From assembly GCF_905372525.1 (NCBI RefSeq), contig NZ_CAJPPN010000008.1, positions 1-63,595 on the forward strand: a stretch of 63,595 bases of DNA. Reading direction: 5' to 3'. Made by a program: the position numbers and the translations under genes. The notes beneath the pieces are model-generated. The model was not told the DNA's origin and did no database searches. It worked only from the letters and a program-made list of their open reading frames with translations. Shown one piece after another: positions 43,623-52,641 of the stretch. Positions within the stretch are counted from its first letter, which is position 1; each line of letters starts with the position of its first letter. The DNA comes from an uncultured Porphyromonas sp. (GTDB lineage: Bacteria > Bacteroidota > Bacteroidia > Bacteroidales > Porphyromonadaceae).

Positions 43623-44225
43623 TTAGTCCTCGCTGGTGGTCTCTTCGCTCTCCTCGGCATCGGCTCTAGGAGCCTTATCCTTCTTGGGCGCAGAGGAAGC
43701 CGTCTTCTTAGGAGCGATCATGATGGTCATGCGCTTACCCTCTAGCACGGGCATACTCTCTACACGTCCATAGTCCTCGAGGTCGTTGGCGAAGCGCAGT
43801 AGGAGCACCTCCCCCTGATCCTTGAAGAGGATGGAGCGACCACGGAAGAAGACATAGGCCTTGACCTTCGAGCCCTCGCTAAGGAAGCCCTTAGCGTGCT
43901 TGAGCTTGAAGTTGTAGTCGTGGTCATCCGTCTGAGGCCCGAAGCGGATCTCCTTGACGACGACCTTGACGCTCTTAGCCTTCTGTTCCTTCTGCTTCTT
44001 CTTGAGCTGGAAGACGAACTTCTGGTAGTCTACGACACGACATACTGGAGGGTTGACGTTAGGGGAGATCTCCACGAGATCGAGCTCTTGGTCATTCGCG
44101 ATGCGCAGAGCCTGCTGGATCGTGTATACCCCCTGCTCTACATTGTCCCCGACGAGACGAACCTCCTTGACGCGGATGGCTTCGTTCGTGCGGTACTGGA
44201 ACTTTTGTTTGTTGTCTACTGCCAT
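43623..44225 (-). CDS. infC: Translation initiation factor IF-3
   Basis: IF-3 (200 aa) keeps ribosomal subunits apart and checks start codon pairing. The N-domain (YRTNEAIRVKEVRLVGDN), the linker and the C-domain (KEIRFGPQTDDHDYNFKLKHA, FFRGRSI) are present. The C-terminus carries an extra low-complexity tail of about 25 residues rich in Lys, Ala, Ser and Glu. The start is ATG, not the AUU used for autoregulation in E. coli. Confidence 0.98.
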   Translation of the reverse strand: MAVDNKQKFQYRTNEAIRVKEVRLVGDNVEQGVYTIQQALRIANDQELDLVEISPNVNPPVCRVVDYQKFVFQLKKKQKEQKAKSVKVVVKEIRFGPQTDDHDYNFKLKHAKGFLSEGSKVKAYVFFRGRSILFKDQGEVLLLRFANDLEDYGRVESMPVLEGKRMTIMIAPKKTASSAPKKDKAPRADAEESEETTSED

Positions 44226-44262
44226 TCAGTATTGTTACTTGTAAACTACCCCTCGGGGGTCA

Positions 44263-46236
44263 CTACCCCTTGTTCTCAGCATGCCAGGCATTAAGCTGAC
44301 GGGTGACCTCCTCGGTGATTTGTTCGGCAAAGGTAGTGATTTTCATCGAACCCTTATCTCCCTCACCCTGCACGCGGACAGAGACTTCGCCCTCCTGAGC
44401 CTCCTTCTCGCCCACGATGAGCATATAGGGGATACGCTTGAGCTCGTTGTCACGGATCTTACGGCCGATCTTCTCATTACGGTCATCCACCTGAGTGCGG
44501 ACATCCCGTGCGTTGAGCTGGGCAGCTACCTGGTGAGCATAGTCGTTGAACTTCTCACTGATCGGCAGTACGACGACCTGATCAGGTGCGAGCCAGAGTG
44601 GGAAGTGTCCAGCCGTATGCTCGATGAGCACAGCCACGAAGCGCTCCATAGACCCGAAGGGGGCACGGTGGATCATCACTGGGCGGTGCTTCTTGTTATC
44701 TGCACCGGTGTACTCTAGGTCAAATCGCTCAGGCAGATTGTAGTCCACCTGGATCGTACCCAGCTGCCAGCGACGGCCTAGCGCATCCTTGACCATGAAG
44801 TCGAGCTTAGGCCCGTAGAAGGCGGCCTCGCCGTACTCGATCTTGGCTGGGAGTCCCTTCTCGGCACAAGCCTCGATGATGGCCTGCTCGGCACGCTCCC
44901 AGTTCTCCTCGCTACCGATATACTTATCACGATTGACTTGGTCACGCAGCGAGATCTGTGCCTCGAAGTTCTCGAAGTCCAGCGCCTTGAAGATGATGAA
45001 GATGATGTCCATCACCTTGCAGAATTCCTCCTTGATCTGGTCTGGACGACAGAAGAGGTGAGCGTCGTCCTGCGTGAAGCCGCGGACACGGGTCAGCCCA
45101 TGGAGCTCACCACTCTGCTCGTAGCGGTAGACCGTACCGAACTCAGCGAGTCGCTGGGGAAGGTCTCGATAGGAATGGGGGCCAAGAGCCTTGAAGATCT
45201 CGCAGTGGTGAGGGCAGTTCATGGGCTTGAGCATGAACTCCTCACCCTCCTGGGGAGTCGTGATCGGACGGAAGGAGTCTGCTCCATACTTAGCCCAGTG
45301 CCCCGAGGTCACATAGAGCTGCTTCGACCCGATGTGTGGGGAGATGACCTGCTGGTAGCCGAACTGCTTCTGGATCTGCTTGAGGAACTCCTCGAGGCGG
45401 AGGCGAAGCTGTGTCCCCCGAGGGAGCCAAAGGGGCAGGCCTGCCCCGACGTTCTGAGAGAAGGCGAAGAGCCCTAGCTCCTTACCGATCTTGCGGTGGT
45501 CGCGCTTCTTAGCTTCCTCGAGGAGGGTTAGATACTCATCGAGCATCTTCTTCTTGGGGAAGGTGATCCCATAGAGGCGGGTAAGCTGCTTGCGCTTCTC
45601 ATCTCCACGCCAGTAGGCACCAGCTACACTCAGGAGCTTGATGGCCTTGATATAGCCCGTATTGGGCACGTGGGGTCCACGGCACAGGTCGGTGAAGTCT
45701 CCCTGCGTGTAGGTTGTGATAGACCCATCGGGAAGGTCGGCGATGAGCTCGAGCTTGTACTCGTCATTCTTCTGCTTGAAGAACTCCGTCACATCGGCCT
45801 TGGTAATGTCTTTGCGAATAATGGGCTCCTTGCGGGCGGCGAACTCGGCCATCTTGGCCTCGATAGCTCCGAGGTCTGCGTCCTTGAGCTGTACCCCTTC
45901 GCCCAGATCGATATCATAGTAGAAACCATTCTCGATAGCTGGCCCGATACCGAACTTCACGCCCGGGTAGAGCGCCTGAAGTGCCTCGGCCATGAGGTGG
46001 GCGCTGGAGTGCCAGTAGGCATACTTACCCTCTGGATCCTCCCACTTGTAGAGCTTCAGCTCGGTGTCCTCCTTGAGGGGGCGCATCAGATCCCAGATCT
46101 GGCCATTGACACCGGCCGCCAGCACGTCCTGCTGTAGGCGGGGGCTGATGTCCCCGGCGATATCCCAGGAGGTAGTCCCTACGGGGTATTCTCGCTGACT
46201 ACCATCAGGGAATGTTACTTTGATCATTGAGCTCAT
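44263..46236 (-). CDS. thrS: Threonine-tRNA ligase
   Basis: ThrRS (657 aa) charges tRNA-Thr. It has the TGS domain (about 1-62), the editing domain with the zinc-like motif YWHSSAHLMAEALQ (about 75-88), and class II catalytic motifs (PMNCPHHCEIFK and TRVRGFTQDDAHLFC). An anticodon-binding domain ends the protein. Zinc ligands Cys and His of the active site are present. It heads the operon thrS-infC-rpmI-rplT. A -7 box lies at 46290-46297, and a MITE is inserted 42 bp upstream of that. Confidence 0.97.
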   Translation of the reverse strand: MSSMIKVTFPDGSQREYPVGTTSWDIAGDISPRLQQDVLAAGVNGQIWDLMRPLKEDTELKLYKWEDPEGKYAYWHSSAHLMAEALQALYPGVKFGIGPAIENGFYYDIDLGEGVQLKDADLGAIEAKMAEFAARKEPIIRKDITKADVTEFFKQKNDEYKLELIADLPDGSITTYTQGDFTDLCRGPHVPNTGYIKAIKLLSVAGAYWRGDEKRKQLTRLYGITFPKKKMLDEYLTLLEEAKKRDHRKIGKELGLFAFSQNVGAGLPLWLPRGTQLRLRLEEFLKQIQKQFGYQQVISPHIGSKQLYVTSGHWAKYGADSFRPITTPQEGEEFMLKPMNCPHHCEIFKALGPHSYRDLPQRLAEFGTVYRYEQSGELHGLTRVRGFTQDDAHLFCRPDQIKEEFCKVMDIIFIIFKALDFENFEAQISLRDQVNRDKYIGSEENWERAEQAIIEACAEKGLPAKIEYGEAAFYGPKLDFMVKDALGRRWQLGTIQVDYNLPERFDLEYTGADNKKHRPVMIHRAPFGSMERFVAVLIEHTAGHFPLWLAPDQVVVLPISEKFNDYAHQVAAQLNARDVRTQVDDRNEKIGRKIRDNELKRIPYMLIVGEKEAQEGEVSVRVQGEGDKGSMKITTFAEQITEEVTRQLNAWHAENKG

Positions 46237-46289
46237 TGTGATATGATAAGTCTGTATGAGTGATTGTTCTGAATACCTTGTCTATTTCA

Positions 46290-46297
46290 CAAAGATA
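46290..46297 (-). promoter_or_regulatory. -7 element upstream of thrS
   Basis: TATCTTTG on the minus strand lies 53 bp before the thrS ATG. No good TTG is seen at -33. The MITE end at 46340 lies about where sequence upstream of the -33 region begins. Confidence 0.55.
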
Positions 46298-46339
46298 CGA
46301 CATATCTAGCACACAGTGTCCTCCACACTAGGGGATGTG

Positions 46340-46691
46340 CAGGGCTGACGCATGAAACCACCATAGTGCGAGGGCAAGGTCGTGGGGGAGCATACGCCGA
46401 AGATAGAAGTGTCTAAGTCCTAGCCTAGATATCCCATGCGAATACCTCCTACCTAGGAGGGATGAGTATACACGTGTGTACACAACCGTATACCCACGTG
46501 TACACAACAGTATACACGCGTGTACACTACCTCGCTCTAAGTATGTCCTCTGTAGGGCTTGCTTGTATGTCTATTCCTTGGGGATAATGCCTAGGATCTT
46601 CAGTGATGGGCTAAGGCTCCCTGGGATATGAAATAATACCCCCGAAGATCCAAAGGCAGGAGTGTGCGATCGAGATCATGCGTCGGCCCTG
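46340..46691 (-). mobile_element. MITE copy 3, best-preserved
   Basis: This 352-bp non-coding element is bounded by CAGGGCTGACGCATGA (46340-46355) and TCATGCGTCGGCCCTG (46676-46691), inverted repeats matching at 15 of 16. AGGGGATGTG (46330-46339) and AGGGGACATG (46692-46701), 8 of 10 identical, look like a target-site duplication. Read on the minus strand, the palindromes A, B and C lie at 46510-46527, 46488-46505 and 46466-46483. The 160-bp half next to palindrome A is about 95% identical to the copy at the right edge of the window. Confidence 0.78.
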
Positions 46692-46756
46692 AGGGGACAT
46701 GTACCAGAGCCGACCCAGAGAGCGAAGAGTCTGTTAAGGGCGGGGGAGATACGTGA

Positions 46757-46787
46757 GACGGCGTCCACCTCGCTAGGGGACGCCGTC
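46757..46787. terminator. Hairpin in the thrS-MATE gap
   Basis: GACGGCGTCC and GGACGCCGTC pair over 10 bp with an 11-nt loop. The gap 46692-47097 otherwise shows no gene; short frames there have no recognisable product. The hairpin lies far from any stop codon, so its role is unclear. Confidence 0.4.
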
Positions 46788-47097
46788 ACATGCTGGTTTA
46801 CATGGTACCCTACCCCCAGCAAGGTATATAGACGCTGGAGCATAGAGTAGAGAGGGGGATGAGGAAAAGCTATCCCGAGCCAAGGCACAGCAGGCTAGGC
46901 ATAGAGCCGGGAGCTCCATACCACCATCCATACATGGGTCACTGACTATGTAGCGTGCTTGGCGTGTGCATCGTAGTGTGTGTGGTGTTATTCATGGGCA
47001 AAGGTACAAAATATCTCCACCTATTATCCCACACCCCGACGAGCCTCCCCTAGCCACTAGATCTGCGGGTCACCCAGAGGGGAAGGGAGGCTACTCC

Positions 47098-48417
47098 TCA
47101 GCCCCGACAGTGGCGCCTCCCTAGTGTCCAGACCAGCGCACTGCGTACCCCTAGGTAGCTGAGGAAGGCTACCCAGAGACCATGAGCCCCGAGTGGCCCG
47201 ATCACAGCGAGGTACACGACGAAGAACGCCCCCCCTGCAGCCAGCATCGAGAGCCCCATCGTACGACTATCGGTGGCTCCCACGAGGATGCCATCCCACA
47301 GAAAGGCGGCAAACGACACCAGCGGTACGAGTGCCATCCAGTAGCGGAACTCTAGCGCTCGCCCCAGGACCTCCGCCTTGTCCGTCAGTAGAGCTAGGAA
47401 GGGCTCTGGGACAAAGGCATAGAGTACGGCACCGACCACGGCTAGCCCCCCACCGATACGGAGCACTGCCGGGATGATACGTCTCAGCCGAGCCCGGTCC
47501 TGAGCCCCGATAGCCTCCCCGACAAGGGCCTCCGCAGCATAGGCGATCCCGTCCATGAAGTAGGAGAAGAGCGTGAAGAGCTGCATCAAGAGACTATTAG
47601 CGGCCAAGGTCGTCACTCCGATCATCCCCCCAGCTCGGATGAAGAAGAGCGTCACGGTCTGTAGCGTGAGCGTGCGGATGAGGAGGTACTTCCCGACGTG
47701 GAAGTAGCGGACGAGCGTCGGTGGATGCCAGAGATAGCTCCGAGAGAAGAGCCTGAGGATCCGCCGATGATAGTGCCAAGCCCCCACACCGAGAGCTAGG
47801 ACAGCAGCATACTGCGCGAGTGCCGTACCGAGGGCTAGCCCCCCTACCCCCATCCCGAGGGGAAAGGCCAGAAGGTAGCTAAAGAGGATATTCGCCAGAT
47901 TGCTCCCGATGCTCACCGCCATGACGAGCTTCATGCGCTGTACCCCGATGAGCCATCCATTATATACGTATAGGAGCAGGGCTGCGGGCGCCCCTAGGAA
48001 GGAGTAGCGGAGATAGTCCCGAGCCTCTAGGGAGAGCGTCGCCGAGCCCTCCTGCAGTAGATCTGCTGCCGGGCCTATATAGAGCGGACGAAGGAGGACG
48101 AGTAGTAGCCCCACCCCGAGGGCAATAAGAGACCCCGAGGAGAGCTGGCGCAGGAGGGCGCGCACGTCTCCCGCCCCCCAGGCCTGAGCCGTGAAGCCCG
48201 TCGTCCCCATACGCAGTAGGCTCCAGAGACCGATGACGAAGTGGGTCACGGCCGCTCCGATCGCTACGGCTGCGATGCTCTCCGCACGAGCCATGCGCCC
48301 TGCCATAGCCATATCGCAGAGCATCAGGAGCGGGACAGTGACGTTGGATAGGATGTTGGGCAGGGCCAGTGCCCAGATCTTGCGCCCTATAGGTGGTGGT
48401 AGCTGTTCTTGCTTCAT
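47098..48417 (-). CDS. MATE family efflux transporter
   Basis: The 439-aa inner-membrane protein has about twelve transmembrane helices in two homologous halves. MATE hallmarks include the start IGRKIWALALPNILSNVTVPLL and the half-repeat around AQAWGAGDVRALLRQLSSG, mirrored by AAEALVGEAIGAQDRARLRR in the second half. It resembles the DinF-like branch. It probably exports drugs or small organic cations with Na+ or H+; the substrate is not identifiable. It lies 91 bp downstream of the antiporter gene on the same strand. Confidence 0.93.
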   Translation of the reverse strand: MKQEQLPPPIGRKIWALALPNILSNVTVPLLMLCDMAMAGRMARAESIAAVAIGAAVTHFVIGLWSLLRMGTTGFTAQAWGAGDVRALLRQLSSGSLIALGVGLLLVLLRPLYIGPAADLLQEGSATLSLEARDYLRYSFLGAPAALLLYVYNGWLIGVQRMKLVMAVSIGSNLANILFSYLLAFPLGMGVGGLALGTALAQYAAVLALGVGAWHYHRRILRLFSRSYLWHPPTLVRYFHVGKYLLIRTLTLQTVTLFFIRAGGMIGVTTLAANSLLMQLFTLFSYFMDGIAYAAEALVGEAIGAQDRARLRRIIPAVLRIGGGLAVVGAVLYAFVPEPFLALLTDKAEVLGRALEFRYWMALVPLVSFAAFLWDGILVGATDSRTMGLSMLAAGGAFFVVYLAVIGPLGAHGLWVAFLSYLGVRSALVWTLGRRHCRG

Positions 48418-48508
48418 GAGTGGGTACGGATCTCCCTATCCACACGCTACGGTGGTGGGACTTCACGCTAGTACTGCTCTTCGCTATATCATAATGGAGG
48501 ATGGGGGG

Positions 48509-49972
48509 TCAAGCCTTGGAGTGCTGTTCGAAGACGATGAGCAGGACATCCCCAGCCTGTAGGGCGAGCTTCCCCTTGGGTACCATATAGTCATCCCCTC
48601 GGCGTACGAGGATGACGAGCTCCTCCTCTCGGAGGTCGATCTCCATCAGACGACGTCCCGAGGCGAGCATCTCCTCGGTCACCTCCCGCTCCACCATCTT
48701 AGCCCCTGTGTGCTGGGGGATCTCGACCCCGAAGAGGCTCACCTCATTCTTCACCTCCTCATCTAGCCCCAGCAGGCGTGCCACTGCGGGCATAGTACTC
48801 CCCTGGATGAGCAGGGAGAGCAGGGTGATGAAGAAGACGATATGGAAGAGCGTCTCTGCCCCCTCTACCTGGCTCATCAGCGGGTACGTGGCGAAGATGA
48901 TCGGCACAGCACCCCTCAGCCCTACCCAGGATAGGAACCACCGCCCTCGCATGCTGATACTTGGGAAGAAGACGAGGCATAGCTGGACAGCAAGTGGACG
49001 GGCAATGAAGATCATGAAGAGCCCTGCGAGCAGAGCAAAGCCTGCGATCGGTAGGAGGTTATGTGCATCGACGAAGAGCCCGAGGATGATGAAGAGGGCG
49101 ATCTGTAGGAGCCACGTCAGCCCATCGAAGAAGGTAACGATACTCTTCTTATGTACCACCCGCTTGTTCCCCACCAGTACGCCCATGATATAGACAGCGA
49201 GGTAGCCGTTGCCCTGCAGTAGTGTCGTGGCCGAGAAGGTCAGGAAGACGACGCAGAGGAGGAGGATCGGATAGAGGGCTTCGTTGCCGATATTAGCCTT
49301 ATTAAGGAGCTTGACGGTCAGCCAACCCATCACATAGCCCAGCAGTCCCCCGACGGAGAACTGTAGGAGGAAGGTCACGAGGATACTCCCTGCCGAGCCT
49401 TCGCTCCCCCCCGTGACATACTGGATGAGGGCGATCGTGAGCATGTAGGCCATCGGGTCATTACTCCCACTCTCTAGCTCTAGGATCGGGCGGAGCCCCT
49501 CCTTGAGGTGCATATTCTTCGAGCGAAGGAGCGCAAAGACCGAGGCCGAGTCCGTACTTGACATCGTGGCAGCCAGCAGTAGGGCGATCGGGAAGGAGAA
49601 GTGCACCGGAGCCCAGCCTAGCTGATCGAGCCCATAGAGGAAGGCTCCGAAGCAGAGCGTCGTCAGCAGTACCCCCAGCGTAGAGAGTGTGATCCCAGGC
49701 CCCAGGATCGGACGGATCTCAGCGAACTTCGTCTCCAGCCCCCCAAAGAAGAGGATCACCGTCAGGGCGACCATCCCGACGAACTGTGTGTGCCCAGCAT
49801 CATTGTACTGTATCCCTAGCCCTGAGCTACCGAAGAGCATCCCCGTGATGAGGAAGAGGAGTAGGGCGGGGACGCCAAATCGTGTCCCGACCTTGCCGGC
49901 CATGATCCCGGCCAGCATTAGGACAGATCCGACGAGGAGGATAGGTTCGTATGCTATTGAGGTTTGCTCCAT
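48509..49972 (-). CDS. Potassium/proton antiporter, CPA1/NhaP2 type with TrkA-C domain
   Basis: The 487-aa inner-membrane antiporter has about 12 transmembrane helices (residues 1-395). The conserved ALLLAATMSSTDSASVF motif and ELESGSNDPMAYML contain the acidic residues used in ion exchange. A C-terminal RCK_C/TrkA-C domain (about 405-487, RRGDDYMVPKGKLALQAGD) suggests control by a cytoplasmic ligand. The best match I can recall is NhaP2/CvrA, a K+/H+ antiporter. It has a perfect promoter at 50028-50058. Confidence 0.92.
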   Translation of the reverse strand: MEQTSIAYEPILLVGSVLMLAGIMAGKVGTRFGVPALLLFLITGMLFGSSGLGIQYNDAGHTQFVGMVALTVILFFGGLETKFAEIRPILGPGITLSTLGVLLTTLCFGAFLYGLDQLGWAPVHFSFPIALLLAATMSSTDSASVFALLRSKNMHLKEGLRPILELESGSNDPMAYMLTIALIQYVTGGSEGSAGSILVTFLLQFSVGGLLGYVMGWLTVKLLNKANIGNEALYPILLLCVVFLTFSATTLLQGNGYLAVYIMGVLVGNKRVVHKKSIVTFFDGLTWLLQIALFIILGLFVDAHNLLPIAGFALLAGLFMIFIARPLAVQLCLVFFPSISMRGRWFLSWVGLRGAVPIIFATYPLMSQVEGAETLFHIVFFITLLSLLIQGSTMPAVARLLGLDEEVKNEVSLFGVEIPQHTGAKMVEREVTEEMLASGRRLMEIDLREEELVILVRRGDDYMVPKGKLALQAGDVLLIVFEQHSKA

Positions 49973-50027
49973 ATGTGATATACGGTGTTATTTAGTCTGC
50001 CTTTGCTCGCTTAAGTAGCGAATTTAA

Positions 50028-50058
50028 CAAAGATACAGAATAAACGCGTTTTTTCAAA
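50028..50058 (-). promoter_or_regulatory. Consensus promoter of the antiporter gene
   Basis: TTTG (50055-50058), exactly 19 nt, TATCTTTG (50028-50035) on the minus strand; 55 bp before the ATG. No gene is seen in 50059-50292. Confidence 0.85.
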
Positions 50059-50292
50059 GGCACTCCCCTCATGATCGCCAATAGGTATGCCTGCCACATA
50101 CGAAGCAGCTCTAGGGTGAGGGTGGGAGCAAGCGAATGAGCAAGGGAGAGGGGCGAGCGAGGCGAGCTCTCTCAGGCTCCTCGTTTCCTCTCTTAGGCTT
50201 ATAAGCCTCTAGCCTCAGAGCACAAGCCCTATGCCGAGGGCTCTAATAGGGGGACGGGTGGATACGATCAGCTGACCAACCAGAGCAGCGAG

Positions 50293-51003
50293 CTACTCAC
50301 AGATGGGATTAGGATACTTGGGCTGCTTGCAGAGGTCTATGCCCTTCGGTACACTCCCTCGGCGTATCCCCTTGAGGTAAGACTCCTCGAGCACAGAATC
50401 AACGGGCACCTCGAGCACAGCATCGGCGGGCACCTTACCGAAGAGCCCCTTGGTCTTGTAGGCCTTGAGCTCCTTGCTCTCTAGGTCATAGACTACGAGG
50501 AAGGAACCTTCCCACCCATCTATATAGAAGGTATAGACTGATCTCGTAGAGCTTAGGATGGGGATCATGGGATCTCTGGGATCTAAGGGCTGGGGATCGT
50601 GCTCCAGTGACCCACCTAACCAACAGTCATACCATACGGAGTCGTAGTCCTGGAGGTAAGCCATACCACCGACCACGAACTGGGGATCAAGCAAGCTCCA
50701 TATAGAGCCGAGCGATAGGGTGTCACGCACCGCATCAGGTAGCTCCCGATAGCTACTCCGCACACCGACCTCTGGGACGAAGACTACCCTTAGGAAGCTG
50801 TCCGCCGAGATCCACTGCACGGCTAGGTATTCATCCCGGTGCTCCTCTGCATGACGCTGCAGTTCGTTCACGAACTGAGCTAAGGACAGATAGGGCTGGA
50901 GCTCCATCTTCGTCCTCACAGCGGGTCTAGAGAAGTAGCAGGAGGTAATACAGCAGAGGATGAAGAGCACAAAGAAATACTTGGAGCAATGGCGAATAGG
51001 CAT
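50293..51003 (-). CDS. Putative lipoprotein, family A
   Basis: The product of about 236 aa has a lipoprotein signal (FFVLFILCCITSC) and a beta-rich body. I recognise no family. Characteristic segments are SLAQFVNELQRHAEEHRDEY, AVQWISADSFLRVVFVPEV and GGMAYLQDYDSVWYD. The same segments recur in the broken gene at 52642-53328, so these are paralogues. The ATG at 51003 was chosen because it begins the signal peptide; the frame is open to 51066, where another ATG exists. The gene follows family-B lipoprotein genes on the same strand. A role as immunity or surface protein is only guessed from the Rhs island next to it. Confidence 0.72.
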   Translation of the reverse strand: MPIRHCSKYFFVLFILCCITSCYFSRPAVRTKMELQPYLSLAQFVNELQRHAEEHRDEYLAVQWISADSFLRVVFVPEVGVRSSYRELPDAVRDTLSLGSIWSLLDPQFVVGGMAYLQDYDSVWYDCWLGGSLEHDPQPLDPRDPMIPILSSTRSVYTFYIDGWEGSFLVVYDLESKELKAYKTKGLFGKVPADAVLEVPVDSVLEESYLKGIRRGSVPKGIDLCKQPKYPNPICE

Positions 51004-51071
51004 CATAGGTGAGCTCGATCTTATATTCAGATTCTGACGGCACAAGGATAATCGCTTATCCAGCATCCCGC

Positions 51072-51833
51072 TTAGCGTCTAAAGGATTTGCCCCGTCCCC
51101 GATAGTCTCGCCCTCGGAGGTAGTCAGGATAGATCCCTTGGAGGTCTCTAGCCATCGTCTGGAGCACCGCTGAGAGATCCATGCATTGGTCTCCTTGGCT
51201 AGTGGTACGACGGTCATATACCCTCAGCTGTCCATCCGGGGAGATAACAAATCGCCTATTATAGGCAGCGATATCAAACACGAGTGGAGCATCCCCTGAC
51301 GAGAGCTCCTCCAAGGGGACACTCTTGGGATCTAACGGCTCAAGCGTCTTCACCCTCAGAGAGAACGAGTACCTATACCAGCCCCCTCCCACAAGCTGGA
51401 CAAGCACATCGACAAAGCGGAAGCTCTCTGTATCTAACAGCCCCAGGAGCTCCTCCCATGTATGGAAGTAGGGACGACGCCCAAACTTATTGTAGTACTC
51501 ATACTCATAGATCTCCGCTCTGAACCGAAGAGACGGGACAATGATCATACGCTCTACCCGCTGTCCCCGAGGGATATGCCTAGCGACCTCCCATCGTATT
51601 GTGGGGCCCTCCCATGTGAGTGTGCGATGGAGCGCTCGGGCAAATGCTCCGACCTCCATCCTGCGACGTTCCTTCGGAGGTGTGAAGCTCCTCGGCCGTC
51701 GCAGTGGTGCAGTACTACACGAGCTGAGGATGTAGAGCCCAAGGAGAGTTCCAAGGAACAGGGTGTATAGAGCCCGAGGGCGGGCACCTCGCCCTTGACG
51801 ATTATTGTATTTACTCTCCTTCATACTAGCCAT
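51072..51833 (-). CDS. Putative lipoprotein, family B (copy 1)
   Basis: The product of 253 aa has a lipobox (LYILSSC) after a basic N-terminal extension. The mature part begins RRPRSFTPPKERRRMEV. EYEYYNKFGRRPYFHTWEEL and LLGLLDTESFRFVDV recur nearly unchanged in the next gene (51868-52599), so the two are tandem paralogues. The C-terminus is basic (YLRGRDYRGRGKSFRR). No family is recognised. A later ATG at 51824 (MKESKYNN) is a possible start. Confidence 0.72.
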   Translation of the reverse strand: MASMKESKYNNRQGRGARPRALYTLFLGTLLGLYILSSCSTAPLRRPRSFTPPKERRRMEVGAFARALHRTLTWEGPTIRWEVARHIPRGQRVERMIIVPSLRFRAEIYEYEYYNKFGRRPYFHTWEELLGLLDTESFRFVDVLVQLVGGGWYRYSFSLRVKTLEPLDPKSVPLEELSSGDAPLVFDIAAYNRRFVISPDGQLRVYDRRTTSQGDQCMDLSAVLQTMARDLQGIYPDYLRGRDYRGRGKSFRR

Positions 51834-51867
51834 CTCCTTATCATCCGATGAACCTATCCCCTCCCAT

Positions 51868-52599
51868 TCAAGGATTGGGCACCTCCCGAAGGATCTTTTT
51901 CAAGGCCTTGATGCGTCGGTTACCAGCTGCTCGATGGTGCTCGTAGTCACTCCCTCGGAGGATGTAGGGGGGATGCTCCGAATAAGCCTCGACGACCACA
52001 GGGAGTACCTCTGAGGGTTGCCTTATCCTCCCATGAGAAAAGTCGTAGGCCTCTAGCTGCCCATCCTGAAGTGAGTAGCTATACCGCCCCGAGAAAACAA
52101 GCCTAAACGTCAGCGGTGCTCCCCGAGAAAGGAGTGTCTCTAGGAATGGCCGATACTTCGCATCGTAGAGCATCGAGTCAATAGGGACAACCCGCCTATC
52201 TAGACTCTCAAGCATGCAGGTGTACCAGTGTCCATCTCCCTCCTCGATGAAGGCTTGTACGCCACAGAAGCTCTCCATATCCAGTAGCCCAAAGAGCTCC
52301 TCCCAGCTATGGAAGTAGGGCTGACGACGGAACTTATTGTAGTACTCATATCTCTCGATCCCTCTCTTAAAACGAAGAGTGGGGACGAGGAGTACTTGAC
52401 GCACCTGAGTGCTAAGATTAGGGATCTTCCGTAGAAGGGCTGCCCTCTGCCTATTGAGCGAGCGATGGAGCTCTTGCGCACATGCTCGGACATCCATTTG
52501 AGGACGTTCCTTAGGCGGCACAAAGTTCCTTGGTCTCCTCTTCGTGCCACAAGAATAGAAGAGACCGATCCCGAGCAGTATGATTAGGATTTCCCTCAT
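51868..52599 (-). CDS. Putative lipoprotein, family B (copy 2)
   Basis: The product of 243 aa has a short lipoprotein signal (ILLGIGLFYSC, Cys17) and the mature start RRPRNFVPPKERPQMDV, matching copy 1. RYEYYNKFRRQPYFHSWEEL and LFGLLDMESFCGVQ are shared. The C-terminal YILRGSDYEHHRAAGNRR parallels YLRGRDYRGRGK in copy 1. It lies 34 bp upstream of copy 1. Function unknown. Confidence 0.72.
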   Translation of the reverse strand: MREILIILLGIGLFYSCGTKRRPRNFVPPKERPQMDVRACAQELHRSLNRQRAALLRKIPNLSTQVRQVLLVPTLRFKRGIERYEYYNKFRRQPYFHSWEELFGLLDMESFCGVQAFIEEGDGHWYTCMLESLDRRVVPIDSMLYDAKYRPFLETLLSRGAPLTFRLVFSGRYSYSLQDGQLEAYDFSHGRIRQPSEVLPVVVEAYSEHPPYILRGSDYEHHRAAGNRRIKALKKILREVPNP

Positions 52600-52641
52600 A
52601 ATACCTTTCTTTACACTCTAGATCACATCAGACCTAGGGCT

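Noticed and set aside
46662..46888. Short frames on both strands around the right end of MITE copy 3, starting MCDRDHASA
   Set aside because: The shared start (also seen near 63434) comes from the MITE terminal repeat, not from protein conservation.
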